Under the pieces are notes generated by a model, which was not told the DNA's origin, searched no databases, and saw only the letters and a list, made by a program, of their open reading frames with translations. A stretch of DNA of 64,000 bases from Flaccisagitta enflata (lineage: Eukaryota; Chaetognatha; Sagittoidea; Aphragmophora): positions 34,038,001 to 34,102,000 of the forward strand of contig OZ231128.1 of NCBI GenBank assembly GCA_965153355.1. The letters run 5' to 3'. Below, piece after piece: positions 12,805 to 29,320 of the stretch. A program made the translations under genes and the position numbers. Position 1 is the first letter of the stretch; the number at the start of each line of letters is the position of its first letter.

Positions 12805-12984
12805 AACAAGGCCATATACACGGCTGCCCAAGTCACGTGAGGGTGGGCAGGGGAGCAATGAAAAGGCCAGGGGCAGTGATGCATAAACTACCTACGAACG
12901 CCAAAAGATAAACAAACAGACGGACGGGCCGACCGACCACCTGACCGAAAAAGCGGCTTATTGAGTTGCGTGCACGCGACTAAA
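12805..12984 (+). mobile_element. HINE-like element, CGCGAC subfamily
   Basis: It starts with AACAAGGCCATATACACGG, carries the subterminal motif CAAGTCACGTGAGGGTGGGC, has a short gacggacgggccgaccgacc core, and ends with the hairpin GTTGCGTGCACGCGAC followed by CTAAA junction bases. It lies just upstream of the gamma-glutamyl hydrolase gene. Confidence 0.65.
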
Positions 12985-13148
12985 TATTGATTTTGACATG
13001 ACTGAGTCACAAATCCTATTTGAACAATATTCGATCTACCAATACAAAATCGGCTTCGATCTCGTTAATGCTAAACATCCCGTTTTGGTGTGTCAAGTTT
13101 CATTGAATGTTGAGTCAAAATTAATGCAAATGAAGATGGGTCCATTAT

Positions 13149-13370
13149 AACAAGGTCGGATACAGGGCTACCCATGTCGCGTGTGGGTGGGCGGGGGCAG
13201 TGATAAAAAAACCTAATCAAGCATTTTCACAGGAGCAATAATGCAAAAATCGCCAGTAAATGCCATAAAAGCATTTTAAGGTTTACCGACCTGTGTACAG
13301 AAAGATGGACTGTGGACGGACTGACCATCAGATTTAGCGGGTTATAGAATCGCATGCATGCAACCAAAAA
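13149..13370 (+). mobile_element. HINE-like element, diverged CGCGAC subfamily
   Basis: It starts AACAAGGTCGGATACAGGGC, continues with catgtcgcgtgtgggtgggc, and ends with tagaatcgcatgcatgcaac followed by caaaaa. The layout matches the neighbouring copy at 12805-12984, with a decayed terminal hairpin. Confidence 0.55.
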
Positions 13371-13504
13371 TGAATTTTCTCCATCAACTTTTGCGCTCTG
13401 AAACACCCAAATTCCCAAGTTCTTTTTTCCAAGTACAAATCGCCCAAAGATTTATCAGTTTTCCTGTTTTCTGCGTCGTGTTGTTTTTTTTTTAACTTCA
13501 ATCA

Positions 13505-19376
<5,872 letters not shown>

Positions 19377-19539
19377 TTTACTGATTAAATTGATGATCAC
19401 GCCCTAACTTTTCGCCCATTGTTTTTTACCTTCCTTACTCTCATTGGTCTTATCTCCATGATTGTGGTTTGACTGACCTGGTTCGTCCTGGTGACGGAAT
19501 GGCGGATGCCACACAGCTTGTATCTCATTGCCTTCTCAA

Positions 19540-19545
19540 AATAAA
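19540..19545 (+). promoter_or_regulatory. Candidate GGH polyadenylation signal (AATAAA)
   Basis: AATAAA lies 164 bp after the GGH stop codon; a second AATAAA occurs near 19724. Assignment rests on motif and position only. Confidence 0.4.
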
Positions 19546-19830
19546 ACCAACATTTCTTCAGTTGATACATACAGTTGTGCTACTTTTGGCAAAAACACAG
19601 TTACAATTTTGGTTTCATCATGAAAATGAAAAACAGGATTTTAATAATCCAAGAGAGCATTTACATCAACATGCAACAGATAAAAGGAGGAAAAGATAAT
19701 GCACACGTGAGAAAAGGAAGATAGGAATAAACATACAACAATATCTGGTGACCCATCAAGGCCATCATACACCGAGATTAAACGTTAATGTCACGCGGAC
19801 CGACAACTGTGCCAACCAGAATACAAGTGA

Positions 19831-20100
19831 TTTTAGATGCGTCGTAGCATCTCAATAAGAGCCTATGTCCGTTGGTCTGTCCGTCTTCTGGTCGGTCTGT
19901 TTGTTTCTTGGTTACACAAACATTTAAATCACAAAATCGGAAGCTCTTTCAACAAAAGAGCAGTATCAAGCTTATCTCTCATTCGTTCACTAGCTTGTTT
20001 GATTATGCATTCATTTTCTCATTCGATGACAATTTTTATTTATTAAAAAATGCTCTTCTTTGAGGACGCATCGTTGACTTACTTGGCCTTCTTCACAGGC
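19831..20100 (-). mobile_element. HINE-like element, GATGCG subfamily
   Basis: On the - strand it starts near AGAAGGCCAAGTAAGTCAAC, then carries GATGCGTCC, and ends in the hairpin GAGATGCTACGACGCATCTAAA. It lies between the convergent GGH and DNAJC27 genes. Confidence 0.6.
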
Positions 20101-20317
20101 ATGCAGCTTACTTCAGTTATTTGGATGTTACCATTTCATTTAATGTGATGGTTTCAACGTTTGTTCAGATGCTTTCCAGTGGCTCCTACAGTATCACTGC
20201 ACTGGGGTCTCTTGCTGTCATCGCCATTACATATTGCTGAGACATAAAAAAGTGATGTTGTCTTCTGTTTCGGCAACTTTTAATGACGTCCATCCACCAA
20301 TGAGACCGTTTTCAGAG

Positions 20318-20323
20318 TTTATT
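20318..20323 (-). promoter_or_regulatory. Candidate DNAJC27 polyadenylation signal (AATAAA)
   Basis: On the - strand, AATAAA lies about 55 bp downstream of the TGA stop of the DNAJC27-like gene. This is the usual position for a poly(A) signal with a short 3' UTR. Confidence 0.55.
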
Positions 20324-20377
20324 TCACTTGTTTTGTTGTTTGCTTGATTTTTAAACTCAAGTCTTTAAACTGCGTGG

Positions 20378-22591
20378 TCAGTTTTTCTGTAAGAGCGCAG
20401 TTCTAGCGAGTCCGAGTTGTTTGAAAGCCTCTTCACTTCCCGGAGCCACACTTTTATCGGGATGTAGAAGCAGAGACAATTTGCGGTAAGCACGATTAAT
20501 TTCCTCTGCAGTTGCTCCACTGCGAAGACCTGTCGTCGTGGAAATACGAATTCACCAAAAATCAATATACAGTGCGGCTCAAAAAAAAGTTTTAGGTCTT
20601 TTACATGTTATATTGCAGGTATTTATTGATAGATCTTAAAAAAATCCATGATAGAATTAAAGAGTTTTAAAAAATGAAGCATATGCCGCCAAGCACAATT
20701 ATGTCGGTCAAACGGTTTGAAAGTAACAGAAGTTTGAAGTTGATGTCCCAAAAATCTGTTGGGAAAAAAGCTAACTTTGGCAACAAAAAAAATCGAACTG
20801 CTTGTTTGTCAGTGTTTCACATCCAAGCAATGAGTAAAACATAGCAAAATCTATGACCATTTTGAAGCTCTGCGAAAGACCTTTCAAACGAGACCTTGCT
20901 GGATGTCCTAGCTCTATTGATTTAGAAATGGCGTTAGGATGAAGACAGGTGGTAAATAATTTGGAAATCTACTATGTGATTTTCATGGCTTATCTTTATT
21001 CTAATATAAAAGTTAAACGCATTGAGTTAAAAGAATTTTCTTGGCGCAATTTTCAAGAAAATTTGAAGCTCTTCAATTTGCTCATGGATAAAGAGTAGCT
21101 AAGATAATCTTGAGCTGCATCATTGTTAAAAATGGAAAGACTAAAATTGTTCATTGGAAAAACACGAAATTAACATTTTTTTCAATCAGAGATTTTTTTA
21201 TTCAAACGTTTGCCATTTCTAAACGAATAAAGCTACAGTGACCAGCAACATCCTATTTGGAAGATTTTTCGCAGAGCTTTCAAATGGTCTTAGATTTTTT
21301 ATGGTTCTGGCCCACAGTTAAGCAGTTTAGTGCTCGCTCTCGATGGACTTTAAGGCATTTAGGTGATGAAACCTCAAAAACACCCTTGCAACTTGTTTTT
21401 TTTTATACTGCGCCATTTTTCACTTTCTAGTCAAACTGTGAAGGTTCATTCAAGTATTGTAGTCTAAATTATAGATGATAAAGAAAAAATTGTTAAAAGG
21501 TTATGTCTATTGCTATAAAATAGGATTTAATACTACCTAAAACTTTTTATTGAGCCGCACTGTACAAGGTCTCTACTTTGCCCCTAGGCCCCTAGGCCCC
21601 TGACATAGAACCTGATAACATAAACCATATTATTCACAATTAAATGGTGGCGACCCAAATGGCGATAATTGTTGGAGCGATGACGATGACATTCATGATA
21701 AAACAAGGTCATTAGACCTAAGTCGCGTGCGTCGGCACTTTCAAAAAATGTCAGGCAGACAGACGGATAAAAAGTTTTTTTTTTCAAAAGCACTTTATAA
21801 AAGGCTTTTTACTCCTCCAAAGTTCTTCTCTGCCATTTAGAGCCATCAAAAACGCGATAAAAAGCCTTTAAAACGACTTTGTGACGGACCGACCGACGGA
21901 CTGACAAAGTGGCTTATAGAGTCGCGTAGCACGCGACTAAAAATTCGCCAGATGAAATTGTCATCAGGCAACTTCTTAAAATTTAAACGATGATAATGGC
22001 TGATGAATGATGATGATGATTGATCGATGAATGACCCTGGTTTTATCAATTTTAATGCCTTTAAGTGCCTTTTGGAGAGGCGATAGATTAGCAACTTTTT
22101 GAGTTACGCAATTATGGTTTACCCAATCTTTCGTAGTTATCTCGAGCAGTTCGAATTTTGTGAATAGCTTCCGCTTGTTCTTTTGTGTAACCCAGAGTCG
22201 CTTCCACTGGCACCGGTTTTCCGCCATTTTCCAGTGCGCCTAGCGGCAACGAAAGTCAGTTATTTTTCGAATTGTCTCAGTGATGAATATAGACTAATTT
22301 GGATAGAGCTTAATGCAAACAATTTGTTCATTTCGACAATTTTGAAACATTGTCTTCATATCAGAATATACGCAATGAATAAACTTAATTGAGACTAAAT
22401 TATCCGAACTAATTGTACATCTTCCTGATTAACAAGCTTTATCTTATTTTGTCTTACCGATAATCGCCTCAAAAAGTGTTTGGAACATGGAAAAAACGCC
22501 TTCTCCCGATTGAGCCGAAGTTTCAAAGAAGTAGAAACCTTTTCCTTGAGCCCATAAACGCCCATCAGCTTCTTCGACCACTCTGCATAAG

Positions 22592-22678
<87 letters not shown>

Positions 22679-22679
22679 T

Positions 22680-22770
<91 letters not shown>

Positions 22771-24073
22771 TGCAGTCAGTCGCAATGAGTCAGGGGAAAC
22801 GATTTTTTTTCATAGAGTTAACCTAAAAAAGATACAGTTGCACCTCGCTGTACTGGACCTCAGAGTAGCAGAAATCGGCCAATAACGCAATAACGATCTA
22901 TTATTGATATAGATTTATAGTACATTCATGTTCTTTCATTTCTTATATTGGCATGATAATAATATATAGCCACTGCTTTTACAAATCCTTGTACAAGTCC
23001 CTTGACATCCATTATTGCGGGATTCAACTGTATCCTTCACCAACCTGCTTTTGGCTTTGTCAGTTTTGTTGCCGCAGACAACAAAGACGATGCTTGACAT
23101 TTCCGCCGCGCTCAGTTCAGTCTTCATCTCCTCCAGCCAAAGGTCCAAGGCCTCGAAGCTGTCCCTGCGATTCACGTCGTATACCAACAATACTCCTTGT
23201 GTATCTGCCACAAATTGTCAAGTCAAGTGACGCATGAGAAAATCAATATCACCTGAAACATCCGAGAGCCTGTCCAGCATGCTCGTTCTTTTAACGCTAA
23301 TGACATAGATGTGTCAATCAGTAGGAAAAACAAGGCCGGATACACGGCAAGACAGTCGCGGACGGTTGGGCAGGAGCCGTAATGCGAAAACCGCTTCCAA
23401 TACAGAAATATTTCCTACCGACTGACACGGCAAGGTGTAGAGTCGCATGTCCGCGACTAAAAACACTAAACAGATGCCCATGGCCATTTATGATTTTGAT
23501 TAAGTTTATCCCTGTCTGGTTCATAAGTTACCATATTTTTTTTCTATCTCTATTCTAATTCGCACCTTTGTAGAATTCGTTTCTAACGTCGTAGAACACA
23601 GGATGTCCGGCCATATCGAAAATGTTGATCTTCAAGTCCCGATCCTTTACCTTCACTTTCGTTACGCCAAAATCGATCCCAATCGTAGTCATATACTGTT
23701 GATTTGCGGAGAAGAAATTCGATGATTTAGTTTTTCACGTTTCAAGCACAAAAGTCTACCCCAATTTCAATTTCTGGTGCGGTTTTTAGAATTTAGGAAA
23801 TAATACATCCGTCACCTTGCCAACAATGAAATTTCACTCGATACAACGTCGATATGTTTTTGATTGCAGACAAATTTCATTTCTAGACGCGTCAAAGCAT
23901 CTCAAAAAGAGGGTCCGATCGTCGGTCCGTCCAAGTTACTCGTTCGGGCTAATTATTCTACTTACCTTGCTGACGAATCTTTTCTCGCAGTATCTTTTAA
24001 TGAGACAACTTTTTCCCACTTCCGCATTGCCCATGCTAATAACTTTTATTCGTAAAGGTTTTGCTACCACCAT
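20378..24073 (-). CDS. DNAJC27: DNAJC27/RBJ-like small GTPase with C-terminal J domain, 6 exons
   Basis: A Ras/Rab-like GTPase fused to a DnaJ domain; the vertebrate protein (about 273 aa) is linked to MEK/ERK signalling. Exons on the - strand: 24073-23966, 23695-23566, 23204-23045, 22582-22458, 22239-22123 and 20529-20378; phases fit throughout and the product is 263 aa. Motifs in order: P-loop GNAEVGKS (about residues 15-22), switch-I Thr in YMTTIGIDF, DMAGHP in place of the usual DxxGQ (the catalytic Gln is naturally absent in this family), NKTD guanine-specificity motif, ETSAQSGEG, then a J domain with NRAYRKLSLLLHPDKSVAPG including HPD. The start ATG immediately precedes the conserved VAKPLRIKVISMG. 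Intron 5 contains a 993-bp TA-flanked MITE and a HINE-like element; intron 3 ends in a CT-rich tract before exon 4. Confidence 0.96.
20570..21562. mobile_element. Tc1/mariner-like MITE, 993 bp, TA duplication
   Basis: Inside DNAJC27 intron 5. The terminal repeats CAGTGCGGCTCAAAAAAAAG and (inverse) CTTTTTATTGAGCCGCACTG are flanked on each side by TA (20568-20569 and 21563-21564). The interior is itself partly inverted: aagctctgcgaaagacctttc near 20865 against ttttcgcagagctttcaaatgg near 21265. No transposase frame is present. A right-end fragment of the same family lies at about 27700-27938. Confidence 0.85.
21702..21943 (+). mobile_element. HINE-like element, CGCGAC subfamily
   Basis: It starts AACAAGGTCATTAGACC, then AAGTCGCGTGCG. 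It has a cgaccgacggactgac core and ends with the hairpin GAGTCGCGTAGCACGCGACT followed by AAAAA. It lies in DNAJC27 intron 5. Confidence 0.65.
22597..22768. repeat. (GA)n microsatellite next to DNAJC27 exon 4
   Basis: On the transcribed (-) strand this is (CT)n and ends about 15 bp before the acceptor of exon 4 (22582), so it forms part of the polypyrimidine region. Confidence 0.95.
23329..23463 (+). mobile_element. HINE-like element, short complete copy
   Basis: AACAAGGCCGGATACACGGC at the start, then CAGTCGCGGACGGTTGGGC. The end is GAGTCGCATGTCCGCGACTA followed by AAAA. At 135 bp it is one of the shortest complete copies and lacks an expanded core. It lies in DNAJC27 intron 2. Confidence 0.7.
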
Positions 24074-24550
24074 CTTGCTTCCTTTGCCTTGAATTATTGG
24101 CTATTAATTTTGAGATGCAGGCAATTGGCATCCGTCGTGACTCTACATAATCCATTTGGCACAGGTTTGAGCTGTGTTGAAGTTGTAAGTTTGATACACA
24201 CAGATGATGCCTTCATTCTTAGTACAATTCATGGATACTCAAATTCAAAACTTGGTTTCATTTCTTTCACTTTTCTTTTTTTTTCTTTTTTGAAGTTTTA
24301 GTTTTGTTTTTTTTTTTCTGTGAATTCTCCCTTTCTTAAAAGTCGGCTTCTTAGGGCAGAATCATTTAAAATCGAATATCGCATTTGAATTATTTTTTTG
24401 ATTTTCAATTCATTTAACTGACAGGTGTAATTAAACCGTTTTGTCTTCCTAAGAAAAGCTACCGCGTCTTTTGTTGCTAGGTGACCATGAACCATTTTTG
24501 TGAAACAAAAGAACATAATGAATTCTGGCATTGACTTGAAACCCGATCTT

Positions 24551-24802
24551 TTTAGTTGCGGACTAGCAACTCTATAAGAGGCTTTGTCCGTCCGTTGGTC
24601 CGTTGGTCCGTCGGTCCGTTGGTCCGACCGTCACACTCGAATTGTCACGCTCGAGTTGAAAACGCGAAAAACGCGTGTTTAGGATGCTGCAGTAGGTAAT
24701 GTTTGTGTGCAAGTGTGTTGGGGGTGTGGTTGGGGTGAGGCTGGGGGTTGGATGCCCCTGCCCACCCATCCGCAACGATATTGTGACCCCGCGTCACTTG
24801 CT
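24551..24802 (-). mobile_element. HINE-like element
   Basis: Read on the - strand: AAGTGACGCGGGGTCACAATA, CGTTGCGGATGGGTGGGCAG, a ggaccaacggaccgacgg core, then the hairpin GAGTTGCTAGTCCGCAACTA followed by AAAA. The stem is GTTGC/GCAAC here, matching the subterminal CGTTGCGG. Confidence 0.65.
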
Positions 24803-25020
24803 CCCCTTGATTATTCTGAAGAAGGGGCAAGGCCGAGAATGGAGATATGTCCAATAGATGCGCCTTCTTAAGATATATGACAACAACAGGTAGAAGGGAA
24901 AGAACAAGAAGAGGAAACCTCCGCATCATCCCAAATTTCACGTTATCAACCAACCAACCAACCAACCTAATAAGTAATAAAACTGACAAAAGACATACCT
25001 TCTCAGCAAACGACAAGAAA

Positions 25021-25022
<2 letters not shown>

Positions 25023-25082
<60 letters not shown>
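25023..25082. repeat. (CT)n microsatellite
   Basis: Perfect CT dinucleotide tract; no associated gene. Confidence 0.95.
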
Positions 25083-25085
<3 letters not shown>

Positions 25086-25207
25086 ATTTGCATCTTACAT
25101 CTTAATTTTGAATTGAAAACTCGGAAAACGCGTTTATCATTGTATTTATCATGTTTTTTCCCGTAGCCTTTACCATTCCATGACAGCTTCTGCAGAATCT
25201 ACACAAT

Positions 25208-26431
25208 ACACCAGGGGTGTATATTATTGAGTCGCTTTTGATTTCCCCCCCCTGCCTTTGATTTTCTTCCCCACGTCGCATCCCATTTTTATATCTGTGA
25301 TTTTCTCCCCCATATAGCAATAAAACAATGTATTTAAGGTTTAAATAGTGTTAAATTGTGTTTTACTAATTGTGTTTTATGATTTGGTACTGTCAAAAGT
25401 TATATTTTCCCCAAATTTCCTTTTTGGGCAGCGGCTCCGAAGGGGTCGATGACCTATGCTTTCACACATATGGGGAATTTTCTCCTCCTCCTCCTCCTCC
25501 TCCTCCTTCTTCTTCGTACCCTCCCTTAAATCCCAGTCTTGAGGCCCAAATTCCAGTCTCGAGGCCCAAATCCCAGTCTTGAGGCCCAAATCCAAGCCTC
25601 CAGGCCCAAATCCTAGCCTCCAGGCCCAAATCCTAGCCTGGAGGCCCAGATTTAAGCCTTTAGGCAAAAGTATCAGCCTCACGGTCCAAACTCCGGCTAA
25701 GAGGACCAGTTCCCAGCCTTGAGGCCCAAATCTCAGCCTCCAGGCTAGGATATATTTTCCCCAAATTTCCTTTTTGGGCAGCGGCCCCGAAGGGGTCGAT
25801 GACCTATGCTTTCACACATATGGGGAATTTTCTCCTCCTCCTCCTTCTTCTTCGTACCCCCCCTTAAATCCCAGTCTTGAGGCCCAAATCCAGGCCTCCA
25901 GGCCCAAATCCTAGCCTCCAGGCCCAATTCCTAGCCTGGAGGCCCAGATTTAAGCCTTAAGGCAAAAATATCAGCCTCACGGTCCAAACTCCGGCTAGGA
26001 GGACCAGTTCCCAGCCTTGAGGCCCAAATCTCAGCCTCCAGGCTAGGATTTGGGCCTGGAGGCTAGGATTTGGGCCTGGAGGCTTGGATTTGGGCCTCGA
26101 GACTGGAATTTGGGCCTCGAGACTGGTATTTGGGCCTCAAGACTGGGTTTTAAGGGGGGGCACGAAGAAGGAGAAGGAGGAGGAGGAGGAGGAGGAGGAG
26201 GAAATTCCCCATATGTGTGAAAGCATAGGTCATCGACCCCTTCGGGGCCGTTGCCCTGCTCCCCCCTTAACTTTAACCACAACCTACTTGGGCAGGGCAC
26301 CGCTGACCACCTAACGCTTTTGCGACTATTTTCTTTTTTTTCCTCCTTTGATTTCCTTCCCCATTTCCAGACCCTTTGATTTTTCCCCCTTTCACAGGGG
26401 GGAGGGGGGAACTCAATAATATACAGGCCTG
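25208..26431. mobile_element. hAT-like composite element with tandem minisatellite interior
   Basis: The left end CAGGGGTGTATATTATTGAG matches the inverse of the right end (CTCAATAATATACAGGCCTG). Left-end-like copies occur at about 55318 and a right-end-like copy near 38080. The interior holds a 350-bp tandem duplication (starts 25401 and 25751) of a module with gggcagcggccccgaagggg, tatgctttcacacatatggg and an aggcccaaatcc array. I could not confirm a perfect 8-bp target-site duplication (caatacac against caattggc). Confidence 0.55.
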
Positions 26432-26987
26432 CAATTGGCATAGCATGATAGCATGAAACATCAAATACATACAACTGGATTAATAGCTAAAAAGACTGGT
26501 CAAAACAAGACAGAAGATTTTGGAGTGTTTTTTTGCCATCTGGAGTACTGATGAAATTCTTTAAAAAGTTATATGTAGAAATATTTACTGTACAATACAA
26601 ATTAAGTGTAAAAAGTTGAAGAAGCCAATAGTAGTCTCAAAACAGGCCAAAAGATGTCAAAACAGCAAAAAGATTTCCCAAAAACTGACATCATTTTAAC
26701 AACATTTTTTAAATAGTATAGAAGTAACGGCCTTTTTCATACATAAAAAGTAAACGAGAAAACCGACGTTATTTTTTTCCGTGCTCTGTTTGAACTTGCC
26801 CCGATAGAATTTTTTAATTTTTTTTTGAAAAAAGTAAGGTTACAGGATTTTGGATCTACTCGAATTGAACAATTTCCTATTGATTGCACCTCACTTTTGA
26901 AAACCTTTTTTAAAGAAATATTTTGTGATTTTTTAAGTCCCCGACGCGCAACAAAAAAATTTAATTTTTTTGAAATAAGTGAAAATA

Positions 26988-27164
26988 CAGTTGAATCCCG
27001 CTCCAACGGATTTCAAGGTACCAACAAATTTTATCTGTTATAGGAGGAATTCTGTTATAGCCAACAAAGAAAATAAAAGAAAATAGGCTGAAGGGACCAA
27101 GAATTAATGTCTGTTAAAGGCGGAATTCCGTTAAAAGCGGGTCCGTTGGAGCGGGGTTCAACTG
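26988..27164. mobile_element. Tc1/mariner-like MITE, 177 bp, TA duplication
   Basis: The terminal repeats CAGTTGAATCCCGCTCCAAC and (inverse) GTTGGAGCGGGGTTCAACTG are flanked by TA at 26986-26987 and 27165-27166. Internal ctgttataggaggaattc and ctgttaaaggcggaattc are diverged direct repeats. No coding capacity. Confidence 0.88.
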
Positions 27165-27235
27165 TACAAGATTTTGGATCTAGGCGAATCAAACAATTTT
27201 CCTATCGATTGCACCCCACTTTTGAAAACCATTTT

Positions 27236-27600
27236 TAGTCTGGTTTTGATTCTCTGGTTTGATTCTGGTTTGAGCCTGGTTTTGAGCCTGGTTTGAGCTG
27301 GTTTGGTCTAGTTTAAGTCTGGTTTGAGTCTGGTTTGAGTCTGGTTTGAGTCTGGTTTGAGTCTGGTTTGAGTCTGGTTTGAGTGTGGTTAGTCTGGTTT
27401 GAGTATGGTTTGAGTCTGGTTTGAGTCTGGTTTGAGTCTGGTTTGAGTCTGGCTTAAATCTGGTTTATGTCTGGTTTATGTCTGGTTTATGTCTGGTTTA
27501 TGTCTGGTTTATGTCTGATTTAGGTCTGGTTTCGGTCTGGTTTAATTCTGGTTTGAGTCTCATTTGAGTCTGGTATGAGCCTGGTTTGGGTCTGTTGTGG
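27236..27600. repeat. 11-bp minisatellite (ttgagtctggt)n
   Basis: About 30 copies of an 11-bp unit with local variants (tttatgtctgg). No gene. Confidence 0.93.
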
Positions 27601-27699
27601 GTTGCATTTAAGTTTGATTTTCGATAAAAAGATACAATAAGGAGTCAGGTCAGTTCAGTTATTTTTGTCCTGCACGCGACTTATAGGTGTTGGCCTTGT

Positions 27700-27938
27700 T
27701 ATTGAAAATTCTGCCATTGAGAGGAAATTAGTTTTTCCTTCAAAGACTTGTAAAATCTGAACTACTTGACCGATTTTGATGAAATTTTGATACAAAAAAA
27801 CGTCAATTTATGCTCTTTAAAAGACAATCAGTATGAAATCCGAGGTATGTGGCATCTCTTGGTAAAAGCTTAACAGAATCCGGCATCTCAGGCTGATGAC
27901 CCGGTACTACCTAAAACTTTTTTTTGAGCCGCACTGTA
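27700..27938. mobile_element. Truncated copy of the 20570-21562 MITE family
   Basis: The right end ctacctaaaactttttttttgagccgcactgta-type terminus (27913-27939) matches the inverse terminus at 21562; the left end is missing. Confidence 0.6.
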
Positions 27939-27949
27939 TGTAAGAGTTT

Positions 27950-28310
27950 AGGCATAAAAAGCTGATTATTATGTTGGGGAACTATCCCAGCAGTACCCAC
28001 TTTGATCTGGCAGTACCCCCTTAAGTCATTAGATTGAAGATATCCAAACCTGATTATAAAATCGGGGATCGTTCCCAGCAGTACCCCGTTCAATCTAGCA
28101 GTACCCCCTTCTAATGAAAGAGTTTAGGCATGTAAAGCTGATTAATATGTTGGGGAACTATCCCAGCAGTACCCCCTTCAATCTGGCAGTACCCCTTTAA
28201 AACATTTGCTTGAAGGTATGAAAACCTGCTTACAAATTTGGGGAACTATCCTAGCAGTACCCCCTTCAATCTGGCAGTACCTGCTTCTATTCTACGAGTT
28301 GAGGCATGAA
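27950..28310. repeat. Tandem repeat of 'cagcagtaccccc' modules
   Basis: Successive units combine gttggggaactatcccagca, gtacccccttcaatctggc and an aggcatgaaaagctgatta stretch, repeated three to four times with divergence. 28310-28600 shows nothing recognisable. Confidence 0.8.
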
Positions 28311-28597
28311 AAGCTTAATAATTGTGTAAGTAAATACCTGAATTAAAAAGATTCATGATATAGGTGGGCAACTCTCCAACCAGTACTTCTAATAATACGT
28401 TTCCTCGCTTGCTAGCTTTGTATAAATTTTTTTTTCCTTTTAAGTCAGAACCACATTTGCAAAGCCATCACTTATATTGATGAAAACAAAGAAATACATA
28501 TCTACATCCATATCACTGCCAATTTCAAACTTGAAGAAAGTGTTTTACTGGAATCTTTTATGATGAATACAATGGAACGGCAGAACTTTTTCTGTGG

Positions 28598-28601
<4 letters not shown>

Positions 28602-28659
<58 letters not shown>

Positions 28660-28745
28660 TGAAGGCGAGTGAGAGAGAGACAGAGAGACAGAGAGAGAGA
28701 CAGAGAGAGAAGACAGACAGGCAGACAGAGAGATAGACAGACAGA
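28602..28745. repeat. (GA)n / (GACA)n microsatellite
   Basis: GA tract passing into GACA-rich sequence. 28750-29320 has no gene; a truncated hairpin-ended element (acagggctacctaagttgcg) lies near 28946-29040. Confidence 0.9.
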
Positions 28746-29320
28746 CATGTAAAGATACACAGGAAGACAGGAAGGAGTGTCAGTTAAAGATAGCCTTGCT
28801 AACTTGTGAACTGCTTATGCTTCAATCCTCCTTTGGGGAGATGAAATCAGCAAGAGACAATCTTTTGGGTACTTCTTAACCATAGCGTTTGCTATGCATA
28901 GGTTTTAAAAAATGATGCACATTCACTTCACTGCAAAAACAATACAGGGCTACCTAAGTTGCGTGCGGGTGGGCAGGGATGAGGTTAAAAAAGGCTAACC
29001 AAGCATTTGGGCAGGAGAAGTAATGCAATAAAAGTCCAAATCCTATGAATTGTTTTCAGAACATTTTGAACCACTGCATCCAACTTTTTTGGCTATTGTT
29101 TGGACGTTGACACCTCCATAGATTTTCAATTCCAAATGAGCCGGTATTCTATCATCAACAAAATTCAAAGAGTAATCCCGTCCTATAATGGTAACCTCTC
29201 AGCTTATACAACACTACAGAGAATACAACAATCAAGTCATGGAGAATCATTGTGACAGTGATAGGATTCAAAAAAACTTTTAAAGGAAATGAGGGAGCAA
29301 AACCAATAGTTGCAAAAGCG

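Noticed and set aside
27950-28310. Regularly spaced repeats considered as a CRISPR array
   Set aside because: The units are contiguous diverged tandem copies without unique spacers, in a eukaryotic genome.
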